Below are positions 48,894 through 60,700 of a stretch of 64,000 bases of DNA, piece after piece. Within the stretch, counting starts at the first letter, position 1; every line of letters begins with the position of its first letter. Source of the DNA: Liolophura sinensis (taxonomy: Eukaryota; Mollusca; Polyplacophora; Chitonida; Chitonidae). A program made the translations under genes and the position numbers. Under the pieces are notes generated by a model that saw only the letters and a list, made by a program, of their open reading frames with translations, did not search any database and was not told the origin of the DNA. The stretch covers positions 9,746,017 to 9,810,016 of the forward strand of contig NC_088307.1 of the NCBI RefSeq assembly GCF_032854445.1, read 5' to 3'.

Positions 48894-50515
48894 GGAATAT
48901 TGTCACGCCACATTAGGCAAAATTTTTACGGAAACTGAGGAAGATTTATTTGAGTTGTCTTCAGTTGTAAAGCCTAAACAGTGTTATTTATCGTAAATCC
49001 ATTTAAGCCCGGGATCTGGTTTGTATCATGTGATATTGTAATATTTCCTTTTAGTCTATACTGGGAGACAAATTAGCGAAATTTGGGGCAAGTTGGCCTA
49101 CATTTTAATAATCATTCAATTTGTAACCATGGTTTAATCAGGGTGGAGAAAATGAATCAAAATTACTATACAATATACCGTACACATGACTACATCACTG
49201 GAGTCATGGTACGCCATGGCACGTGGGAAAGTTCGTCAGTAACTTGCTAGAGGTAGGTGGTTTAAACCGCGTACTCCGGTTTACCTAAACCCCAAAATCG
49301 ACCGCCATGGTATAAGTGAAAAATACCTGAGCATGACGTTAAAGGACTATAACAATTAAACTATCAATTAATCATTCATTCCATCAATCAATCACTACAG
49401 TTATGGTTCTGTGTCCTTTTAGAGTAAGGTTATGGTTTCTTAGTACAAAAAGCAATAACTAGCGCATACCTGTAAAAGGTGTATATTGATATTGAGAAGA
49501 TTCTCCAGCCGTCAGCGACCCGCTCTCAATCAGGATTCTGGCGGTTACACCAACAATAATGCTTCACTTATAAAATACAAGTGTTACATTTCAGGTAAGA
49601 GTTGACGTTGACGATTCTGCGCATGGCCGATCTACATCTGAGCTGTGTTGAGGTCCACACTGTTCGACATGTAGATAAAGATCTAGAGCAATTTATGATA
49701 GATCGACGATAAGTGTGGTCACTGTTCAGACGTAGACACTTAAAGTTGGTACACTTTGTACGGCACAAGGATTAGCCTTTAATTGCCCAATGTATATAAT
49801 GTAATGTTATAGTATTTGAAAATTCGACACCCTCAAAAGTCATATTGACCTTTCCTTTCGAGATAAGAGCGTTGAACCAAATCTGTCAAACTGTAACCTT
49901 TTTTTTTCAGCCGCAGTAAACAAATGACCCACATAATCAGGTCTATACAAGCAGGCCTATCCGTATGGCGAGCATACTGACAAACAGCCATGTCAAGCTT
50001 TATTATGGCTCGCAATAACGTTAATTGGCACTAATATGGCGTTCTTAGGCCACCTGTACATCACACGCAGAAAAGTTCGTCAGTTCCTTGTCAAAAGTCC
50101 GTGGTTTACTCCGGGTATTCCGGTTTTTGTTACTGTCGTACAATATAATGTAGAATTGTTGCACTTGTTGGTGCTAGCCCTTTTCTTTTGTAATCTCGTT
50201 TGTAACTTTTCCAGCTTGTTATATTAGCCATATTACTGGAGGACAACTTTCCGCCTGGAAACTTCATGTAACACCACGCAAAGGAGATGCATCGACCGTT
50301 CTTTGACACTAAAGCCCCGATAGCAATGGAAGAAAAGGATTTCTGAAAATGGACTGCCTTAGAGTGGGATTCACCGCGATCTCTTCACAAAGCGGAGCAA
50401 GTATTGCGCCTGATGGAACACCAGTGCCTTCTATATTCTTGAATAACGATACCTCTGATTTCAGTAAAAACACAAGTGATGAGGAATAATCATCTCTGCC
50501 ATTTGATCTTAAAAT
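48894..50515. other. Gene-free stretch with a divergent SINE-like piece
   Basis: 49215-49370 contains a core of the type gtgggaaagttcgtcagtaa, ggtggtttaaaccgcgtact and a gcatgacgttaaa tail, a third SINE-like family related to the one at 8876. Otherwise nothing was identified. Confidence 0.5.
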
Positions 50516-50704
50516 ATTGATTTATTTGATTTGTATTTTATGCCGTACTAAAGAATATTTCACTTATAGGACGGTGGCTAGCATTATTGTGAGAGAAAAC
50601 CTTAGAGCCTCGGAGAGCAACCCATGGTCATCCGCAGGTTGCTATAAGACCTTCCCATCTACGGCCGGAGAGGAAGCCAGCATGAGCTGGATTTGATCTC
50701 ACAA
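50516..50704 (-). repeat. SINE-1, head truncated
   Basis: tgatttatttgatttgtatt to agcatgagctggatttgatc. Confidence 0.88.
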
Positions 50705-51221
50705 CTTAATAGAGATCATCGTATATTAATGGTTCTAACCCAAATAACATCCCTGCTACATGACTATTCGTCGTCGTCACACAAATGTGAATTTTACAGC
50801 ACAGTATGTCCACATCTATCGAAAGTTTTAGTATCTGTTACGAATTTTCTTTAAAGTTCAAAGGAGAACGTTGGCACGTGGTTGCTGAACGTTGTACGGA
50901 CGCTAAGTCTAATGACCCAAATAATACGACCTTCACGAACAGTTTCTCGTCTTCGCTGCATGGAGCGATAAGAGTTATCTCCACTTCAAGGCTTCACTCT
51001 GAACTTACATGATGTTTACCTAATATGCCAGCCAACTTTTTTAAGTGGTGCACCAGTACGCATGCTCAGAACGAGTCATTTAGTCTTGTATTATATAGTA
51101 TTATGCATAAACCAGGATTCTGCTGGTGGACTGATCATCCCCGAGGCCTTGTCCCTTTGCAATGTTTTAGTGTGATTGTATGTTAAATGTGATGAAAATA
51201 CAGCATTTTGTGTAATTCTAG

Positions 51222-51450
51222 ACCAGTGACGACTGATAAATTACAATTAACATCACAGCATTTTTTCATCTAATTCTGCTTAAGCCATGGTGCTAGGGGG
51301 GGGTGTGTGTAACTTGCTGCTATTTAAGCATTTGCATGTGCAGTTAGAATAAAACCCTGTTTGAGGTAAATTGAAAAATGGCCGTATTTCATTGGTTACG
51401 TGTGACAATTTTCCAGCTATCACACCGTCGTCGCTGCTCTGGATTTACAC
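51222..51450 (+). repeat. Dispersed repeat C, copy 2
   Basis: Shares aattaacatcaca, gcttaagccatggtgctagg, gccgtatttcattggttacg and ccagctatcacac with copies at 44725 and 60540. It is directly followed by a SINE-2 tail in plus orientation (51468-51525, gacgttaaaccccaagcact). Confidence 0.75.
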
Positions 51451-51525
51451 TTTGCGCTGTTCGTCGTCATATGACTGAAAAATTGTTGAGCACGACGTTA
51501 AACCCCAAGCACTCACTCACTCACT

Positions 51526-52882
51526 CGGCGCTATTATAAGTTTAGGGTAAACAAAAGTACATTACCATTTAAGTCTATGCTCGGTTATAGTTTTTTATCT
51601 GTGTTTTTGTTCTGAGTTTAAAGACTTAAAACTGTGGTTGCACCTATGTAACATTTCAGTTTGCCCTAGATATATTTAAGCTAATTGAATTATCGTATGA
51701 TTTGTCACGACAGCGTTTCCTTGAAGTAGGACGAGCTCAGATTGGCCTATTTCGTGGTATAAAGACACCTCAAGGAGTTCGTATACGTATTGTTAAAGAA
51801 AAACATTTTGTTTGCTGTTTGTCGAAATCATGGTCTCCATATCACCATAAATAGAACTCAAAATCAGGTTGTAAATAATAAGCCTATATACACAAGAGAG
51901 TCGCTTGTAGACAGCCACGTCTTAGTTGATCTCTTAATTTTGACCAATCGTCTTACCTCCATTTTTAATGTTCCGGACAATATAACTATAGTCGGTTGTT
52001 TTCTGCTTTCGGGGTACTTGGGACCAAACCATGTGCAATCAATACCCTATTAGCACTTCCGTTTCTCGGGAAGGAATTCTGTGTATTTTAGGGAGTAAAG
52101 TCTTTTTTCACTGCCAGCCGGCTACTTTTGGTACATACGGGTGCATGTTTGGTATGAAAATGATGAAAATTGACGAAATTGTCTAATGATGAAAGTTTGA
52201 AATTTTAGGCGAGAGAACACAGGGAGACAAGTTTTGATGAGGCTGTTAGTCACGATCGTTTGGTGTTGATAGCCCCCCTCCCCCCCCCCCCCCCCCCAGC
52301 TACCGGCAGAGAAAGATGCAGATTTTGACGGCCAGCATTATGTCAATATTTTTATGGCTACTTTCTCACAGGCATACACCAAAGCTTATTGGCCACAGAA
52401 TGTTTGGGACTGAGTTACAGCATTAAACGATAATATTGTCGCTTATGGAAAAATTAATAGAGGTTTGAGGCCATATTATTTACCTAGAGCATTAGAGAGC
52501 TCAGTTCCATGGGTGATAACACAGTGGCTGCTCTCAGAACGTTAGAAGACTTTTACTTAGATTTTATATAATATTTTTGATTGAGACCAATTGCTTCTAT
52601 TATTTCTATTATTACAGTGAAATGTAGTAAATTTCGTGAGTTCGGGCCAGTACTTTGAACTAATCGTCGTCGTATAGGCCTACGTCACAAATGTGTGCGT
52701 ATTGCGTTAAACACCAGTCAAAAAAGGAATCAAACAGCCTACCATGAAACCACAAACAAACTCCTTTAATCAAGCGAAGCGTAAACATGTGTTGTTGGAA
52801 ATTAGTTTTTGTCACAGGTAGGTCTTAACGAATGAATGGATGCTTATGGCTTCGCGCCACTAAAGCACTATTTCAGCCCTAT
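51526..52882. other. Gene-free stretch
   Basis: A 21-base poly-C-rich tract at 52277-52299. Short ORFs only. Confidence 0.45.
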
Positions 52883-52892
52883 CATGGCGATA

Positions 52893-53392
52893 GTGAGTGA
52901 GTGAGTCCTTGAGGGTTAACGTCCTACTTAAAAATTTTTCAGTCATATGACAACGAAGGAGTCCTTAGTGTGCGTGTACGTGTAATGTGCCTCCTTTTCG
53001 AAGGACGGATTTCCACCGCTCTTTTATCCAGCGCTGCTTTACTCAGACAACTTACCGAAGGCAAGTAAGTTGCCCCGCTTGAGCCATTACACTGATACGG
53101 TCAAACAGTCGTTGCACTATCCCCTCAATGCTGAACGTCATGCTGGCTTCCTCTCCGGCCGTAAGTGAGAAGGTCTTTCAGGAACCTGCGGATGGTCGTG
53201 GTTTCCCCCGGGCTCTGCTCTGTTTCCTCCCACCGTAATGCTGGCCGTTGTCGTATAAGTGAAATATTCTTGAGTACGGCGTAAAAACACCAATCAAATC
53301 AAATCAATGCTGAACGCCAAGCGAAGGAGTTACCTCCTCTTTTTTAAGGTTTTAGGTGTGACCCGGCCCAGGATTGATCTACCGGCTCTGAA
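52893..53392 (-). repeat. SINE-2 interrupted by SINE-1, both with target duplications
   Basis: SINE-2 parts at 52893-53137 and 53317-53392; SINE-1 (plus orientation) at 53138-53303. The 13-bp tcaatgctgaacg on both sides of SINE-1 (53125-53137, 53304-53316) is its target duplication inside SINE-2. The outer catggcgata (52883-52892, 53399-53408) is the target duplication of SINE-2. Confidence 0.93.
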
Positions 53393-53408
53393 GCGTACCA
53401 TGGCGATA

Positions 53409-54737
53409 ATCATGAAGAGTAAATGCTACAGATCGCAATATGCTCTTAACGGAAGTACAATAGATTAAGTCTTCGTAAAATGAAAGGTGTTTTATAAAAC
53501 ACGTAAACTTTTTATTCAGGCTCGAAAAAATGAATCAAATGTTAATGCATCATTGTACACCATTAGGCACAGCTCAATAGATGCCCGCATCTGTCTTTTA
53601 TACACAGATGAAAGTTGTCTCCCCTGACTTGGCTTCTTTCACTAAAATACCGCATAATAATAAGAACGTCCTAAACAAATTTTATTAACAACGACTCCGC
53701 ACCATCGTGTTTAAATATCTGACTAGATTTATTACACACATAAACAGTTACATATGTACACTTAGGTTAACCTTCTTTAAATACTTCTTTCTTGGTGAAT
53801 AGTGAAATAAAATAACAACGTGTCTTTTATTCAATTCTTAGTATGGACGTTGATATTTTATTTAACATCATATCTTTCATTATTCAGTATTAAAAACGAA
53901 AGGGATACATCAAAGGTGAACAATGTCAGTATTAAAAAATATAAATAAACAAAATAAGTTAAAGAATTCAAGTGCTTTACATACATTTGTCCTTTCTTGG
54001 AAGTAACGGGTTATGGAATGTACATACACTTTTGATACACGTTGATTTGGTGTCGCTAAGTTTTCTATAAGTGTACACAGAGGTCTAATACTATTCAGTC
54101 CCATCCACGTCCCAATGACACCCAAGAAACTATGGCACATGTCTCCGCATGAAAAAGAAGTTCTGCCAAAAGAGTGAAGTACCTAACCTCTGCAGCTTTG
54201 GCCTATTCACATTTTTTTACGTGAAATAGACGAAGAATTGCCGTAGAATTGTACAGGTTCCAACAGCAAATATTCCGCACTGCAAAACATATTAGAAAAC
54301 GCTGGACACCCTTACTTACTGGTCAGACGTTTAAAACTACTGACTACAGTTGGCATATTTTAACAGACGTTCTTTTAAGAAGGGCACAGGAGTAAAAATT
54401 CTATAAGATCAAAAAAAAAAAATAAAAAAATAAAATAAAAAAATAAAAAAAGAAATAATGCGAAAAACCAAATTACCATCCCGACTCTCATTATGTCGAT
54501 TTAAGCTATAATAAATATTTTTAAGCTAGTTTTCTCCATTTAGAACTTGATTTCTGCTTTCGAATTTGAAAATGTATTTGAGTGGCACTAATTTACAGTC
54601 AAAAGATACCAGCAGATTTATTCTATCGAACTATTATATCAAATGGTGCATGTGCCACGTGCGTTAAAGATGTGTAAAAGCAATAGGAGCCACCGAGTTG
54701 GCAGTCAGCACGTTAGTTGGTTGTTGTGTAAGGTTTC
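53409..54737. other. Gene-free stretch 3' of the WAP gene
   Basis: AT-rich, with an (A)n/AAATAAA-rich run near 54410-54460. Minus-strand AATAAA at 54738-54743 is a plausible polyadenylation signal for the WAP gene. Confidence 0.5.
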
Positions 54738-54775
54738 TTTATTTTCTGTTTTAGTTTTTTTCTTTTTCTTGGAAT

Positions 54776-57700
54776 TTAAACAGGCGTTATACATTCGGTG
54801 CCTCCGACTGACGAAGCACAGCATTTCAATGTCCCCGGACACTGACCATCGTTACGACAATTCCTGTACCCAAATGTTTCTCTGGATGGGATTTCCTTTG
54901 TTTTGAACCAAAATCTGCCATTAGGAACGACATACAGGGGATTCACGGCTGGCTGACTTGGGCAGCTGCCGTCTTTCTGTGTCGTGGGTGGGAACGGTTG
55001 CGATCTCAAACATCGCATTCCGCAACCGTACTCGCAACACTTCATATCAGTACCGCATTCGGAATCCGCCGTACAGTTGACGGTACAGGGCAGCAGAACA
55101 TGAGGTTCAACGTAAGGGCAGTGTCCAGGATTCAACCTCGGCGCGTCGCTGAACGAAGGCGCAGCGCACTGCGAGCTGCATCCCGCTGCGCAGCACTTCT
55201 GGTTGCCTGGACAATTCGAATCGCTGGAGCAGCGACGGATGCATACCGGAGATGTGCTGGTTAATGCAGGACAAGCTCCATCCTTCATCGCTGAGTCCTG
55301 GGCAGGAGCACTGCACTGAACGGCATTCCCTATACGGCAGCACTTTTCGGCACCGGGACAGGCATAGTCAGATATACACTGGATTGTGTCTGGCCGTCCT
55401 CGGGCATCTTGAGATGACGGACAATCGCCCGTTTTTCTTTGCGCCTGAGGGGCGGCTTCAGGAGCCATACATCTCATCGAACACTGACCGAAGGAGCAGC
55501 ATTTCGTATCTCCAGCACAGGAGTAATCAGACGAACATGTCTGCAGGCACATAGTGGAGACATTAGGGTTGACGAACGGACAGAATCCCAGTTTAACGCC
55601 AGGATGGTTCGCATTTGGGTCCACACAGCTCATTCCACAACTTAGTTGACAGCACTTCTTGTTGCCCGAGCAGGATCCATCGGACGTGCACGGTTCGTCG
55701 CATTGAAGGTTAGTGGTGGAGGCAGGGCAATAACCGTCTTTGGATATCGCCGGTGGCATAGCTACGGGGTTGTAGCATTTCCGACTGCAGCCGTTTTGGC
55801 AACACTTCATGATGCCTGGGCAGGAGTCGTCGAGCTGACAGGATTGTTGACAAGAGGAAGACAGAGAGGTAGGGATGAAGGGACAGAAGCCAGCTTTGTC
55901 TTTTGGCGGGGTTTGGTTTGGCAGGACGCATTTGACGGCACATCCGACGCTGCAACACTTTTGATCTCCAGGGCACGAATCGTCCGAAGTGCAATCAACG
56001 CGGCACACAGAGGAAGCGTTCAACGAAAAGCTCGGGCAAAACCCTTCTTTTGTGGACATAGTGCTTGATTCAGGGTTGATACATCTATTGTTGCAGCCAT
56101 CAAAGCAACACTTAAGTGGTTCGGGACAGGCGTGGTCCGAGTTACAGAACTCTCTAGATGACCGACATCGCTCTGCCGGAAGCTGTGGAACATTGGGGCA
56201 AACGCCGGGTCTTGGGATAGGTGGCGTGGATGTAGGGTTAACGCATTTTTGTGAGCAACTACCTTCAAAGCAGCACTTCAGATTACCACTACAACTGACG
56301 TCTGAGTTGCATGTGCGCTCGCAAGCTCCAAACGATTGTGTAGTCGCTGGACAATATCCTTCTTTCACGGTCGAGCTGGTATGGACTGCTTTCAACACAG
56401 GACGACTTACAACCTTGTCTGCAGCATTTCAGCTCGCCTGGGCAAGAAAAGTCGCTGTTACAGTAATGACCGCAGTCCTGTGCGAGGAAATGGTTGTAGC
56501 TTGTGATTCTTGATGGAGAACTGGCTGGACAGAAACAGGCTTTCTTTGAACAGTACGAACAGCTGGAACACACTCTCGTCTACAGCCGTTAAAGCAGCAT
56601 TTCTCATTCTCAACGCAAGCATAGTCAACGGAGCACTTGACACACAGTTCGTTGTTGGACTGTTGATGTCATTGGCTGGACAGGAGCCCGGTCTGGATGC
56701 TTTGGGTACCGTCTTACGTGGGGACAACACATCTCGCGTTACAGCCGTTTCCACAGCACTTGTGTTTCCAGAACAATCGTTGTCAGTATTACAGGATTTG
56801 AAGCACGTGAAACTTCTGATGCTTGATGGCGTTACAGGGCAATAGCCGGCCTTGACTAGGGGGGTTTTGGTTACTGGGTCCTGGCATTTTGTGGAGCAGC
56901 CATATGGGCAGCATATCTGTCCTCCACTGCATGCGTCATCTGACGAACACATCGGCTCACACGAAGTCAAATTGGACGTTGCCGGCATATCGGGGCACTT
57001 GGATGGCTTTGGGCTGCTCGGAAGGTGTTTGCCGATGGGATTAAACACCGCCTACATGTACCATAGTTGCAGCACTTCCTGGTGCCGTCGCAGTCATCGT
57101 CAGATGTACAGGTAGTGGTGTGCAGCGAATAACTCTGAAACTGCTAGGGAAGTTTGGACACGACCCGGGTTTACTTCCAGAAGACTGAGGCGGAGGGTCC
57201 ATGCATATTTTCCGGCAACCATAGTGCGACACACTTTGTTTCCTTGGCAAGAGTCGTCTGACGTACACGCATCTCGGCCGCAGTCTCGACCAACTCCAGA
57301 TACCCTGACGTTCAGACATCGTTTCCCACAACGGAAGAAGTCAGCACTTCATCGAATTTGGACAATCATCGTCCTCTCTGCACTGGTCTCGACATTTGAA
57401 GCTCGACATAGAGACCGCGGGGCATGTACAGGTCGCTCATTTGCAGCTGCGTCGGTTCGTCTTCTTCTGTGGGTCTGGTGAGAGCAACTCTACCGTCCAG
57501 CCTGTGGAGTGTCGATGATAGGATCTTCACATGTAGACACGCAGCCGTCCTGGCAGCACTTCTGGTCCCCAGGACATGTGGTGGTCAAAGCGACAGTCTT
57601 CCCTGCATGTGAAACTCCGCCTTGCTGGTGCGGGACATTTCCCTTTCTTCTCATGAGCGGCGTCAGAGGATCCACGCAGATCTTGTGACAGGCCGAGCGA

Positions 57701-60700
57701 ACAACACTTCTGTTCTCCTGGGCATCGGCTGTCTAAACTGCAGTTTTTCTTGCACGGCTTCGTCCGGGATGGTCATTGGACAATATCCAGGACGCACATT
57801 AGATCGATCGTCGAAAATCGCCAGTGGGGACCGACATGTCCATGCTGCATCCGCTTAAACAGCATTTCTCTATATTAGGACAGTCGTTGTCTACTCTGCA
57901 GCTGACGGTGCATTCATTGTCCCTTGGATGGGGGAGCCCAGTGGGACAGGAGTCAGCTTTTACTTCCGGTTGTGTCGTGTTGATCTGTTCTATGCAGCGC
58001 ATGCTGCAGCCATATTTGCAGCATTTCTCGTTCGTCCCGCACGAAGCGTCGTCGGAACACTCCGGCGTGCAGTCGGACAAGGGGACTTCGGGAAAGTCCG
58101 GACAAAATCCCATCCGGTCAGATTCAACCTTTTCAGACTGTGGGGCCATGCAGGTCTTTTTGCAGCCTTCCATGCAGCACTTTTGGTTGTCTGGACACTG
58201 GTCATCGCTGGCGCAGTCAGAAGTACAGTCATTCTGCATCCTGGGCACGGACACTGCAGGGCATATCCCGGGCCTCAACACGATTTCTGCAAAAACAACA
58301 CACGTGATCATAAGTTATGCTTTGCATAACTATTTTAACGAAATTCTACTAGTTGTCGAATTAGAAGCATTTTAGCCCAAACTGATGGAGCAGAAGAAAC
58401 GAAAACAACCCTTTAAGATAACATCTGTTTTTCACGCACATCATTTCACTGATATTAGCCAACTTTCACGAAAAAACTAATCTGAAATTGAGATGAATAA
58501 GTATCAAAATAGCTGTCACTTTTAATCACTTAAAGGGTAGTCAGACATAGGAACACTGCATCCATAACGCCCTGTCGTCAGTGTATAGGGCATTGTATAT
58601 TCATTAATACTATTTAATTGAAACAATGACCCAGGAACCTTCCGCCAATGCGGTCGCTGTGAATTCAAATCCAGCTCATGCTGACTTCATCTTAGGCCGT
58701 ACATGGGAAGGCTATCCAGCAACCTAAGGATGGTCAAGGGTTTTCCCCGTGCTGTGTACGGTATAATGCGTAATAATCGTATAAGTGAAATATCCTTGGG
58801 TACGGCGTAAAACACAAATCAAATGAATAAAAAAATAATGCTATTTTACACCTATCAAAAGTCTCACGCCTGAAACCATTTTATTAATATTAAATATAGA
58901 ATTACCCACCAACACACTTTTGATATTAAAAAAACGCTAACGCGATGCCCCATACCCATTATAAGGACTTCATGTGGTCTTATGTTACGACCTAGCGTTA
59001 AATGAATGGCACATGATATCATACAGGGGGATGTGAAGATTTCACCGATCCTCTGACAGACATTATGATCGGCTTAGTCGCATAAATGTAGTTAATAAAT
59101 ACAGGCCTATGTAACTTACTCTTACAAACTGGTAATGGCCGACAGGGCAACGAAATACAGCTTTTCCCGACCATAGCACAATACTCCCCCTCATGACATT
59201 GCTTTGTCTGCAGAAAAGAAAACATACAATCGAATGTTATTTTATGTGTAAGATGATCTGTCAAATGGGGTACCTTTTCCTGCGCAATGGTGACTCGCAA
59301 TCCAGCCCATTTAGACACACAGTCGGTTGCTAGGCTGCTGATTTCATTTCCTGGACAGGAGACCGGTATGGATGCCTCTGGGCACCGTCTTGCGTGGAAC
59401 GACTGTCAAGCTGGACTGACCAGTTTTGCTCTCTTGTAATACAGGAATTCAGCTCTAGCAGTTGCACAATAAAGGTTATTACAAAGGCAGGCATCAACAA
59501 CAAACTTCACAGCTTGGACCCGCATGAAATTAACCTGTGAAAGGTTTCCAATGACAATGCGGAACGTTTGAAGCCTAAAACGTTGGTTCTAGCGCTGTGG
59601 TGTTTCGATCTTTCTATATTGCGTCGCATCAGTTTCAGTATTGTTGTACTTGTAAAGCAAAAAGATAGATCACAATTACTGCATTCATAATTTTACTTCC
59701 ATTTCATTGTTTTCCTCTTATTAATTCTAATCATAACTCTAATTTTCAAAAAAGGCTGCAATTTATGGTCAAAGTTTTTTTCGTTGCCTGGTTTACGGGT
59801 TGAAAAAAAAAAGTATTTCTACTTACAGTGCAATCGACAGCAAAATTTAATCCAGCCACTGATCCTCCAAACTGAAAAGAATTCAAAGAAGACATATGAA
59901 GTCATTTTTCCTTTGACTATGGCTTAATACATTCAAGAATCTAATCTGTTAAAATTTAATATAATATTGTGTCTTCTTACTGCAACACAATATAATTTTA
60001 TACACAGCACACTGTCATATGTTTATTACATATAACGTAATAGTGTGGAGTAATAACACACTGTTCTGCCATCACTCAGAGAACGTACACACACACACCT
60101 GCTCTATATATAGACCCTTACAAGTGAATATACAACATTTTTTAAAAACGTTTGTCGTATTTACAAAAAGTTATTTAGTTAACGCACTGTTTAACATTAA
60201 GGATCTTATTATATGAAAACCAGTAATCGCTGTTTTACATCCGGAAATGTCACATGTGTTTCACAAAACCCATCTCCATGAATAATCATTTATTTATTTA
60301 TTTATTTGATTGGTGTTTTACGCCGTACTCACTTATACTTCACTTATACGACGGCGGCCAGCATTATGGTGGGAGGAAACCGGCCAGAGCCTGGGGGAAC
60401 CCACGACCATCCACAGGCTGCTGGCTGACCTTCCCATGTACGGCCGGAGAGCCAGGAAGGCCCCTCCATGAACAATTATGAACAACAGTATTCTTTTGGG
60501 AAGACGTAACAAAGCATATAACGTAGTAGTGCAATTTATTAGACAAGTGACGTCTAATAAATTGCAATTAACATACTTTCAATTTTTTTTTACCTATTTC
60601 TGTTTAAGCCATGGTGCTAGGGGCGTGTACATTGCGACTATTTATGCATTTAAATGAATTCTTATAACAGAACCCTGACTGAGGTAAACTGACATGAGAC

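Noticed and set aside
50806..51012. 68-codon ORF (MSTSIESFSICYEF..)
   Set aside because: No homologous domain, splice signals or signal peptide recognised; chance length for this composition.
54998..58375. Plus-strand ORFs up to 183 codons over the WAP exon
   Set aside because: Cysteine codons read in antisense give open alanine/threonine-rich frames; no domains.
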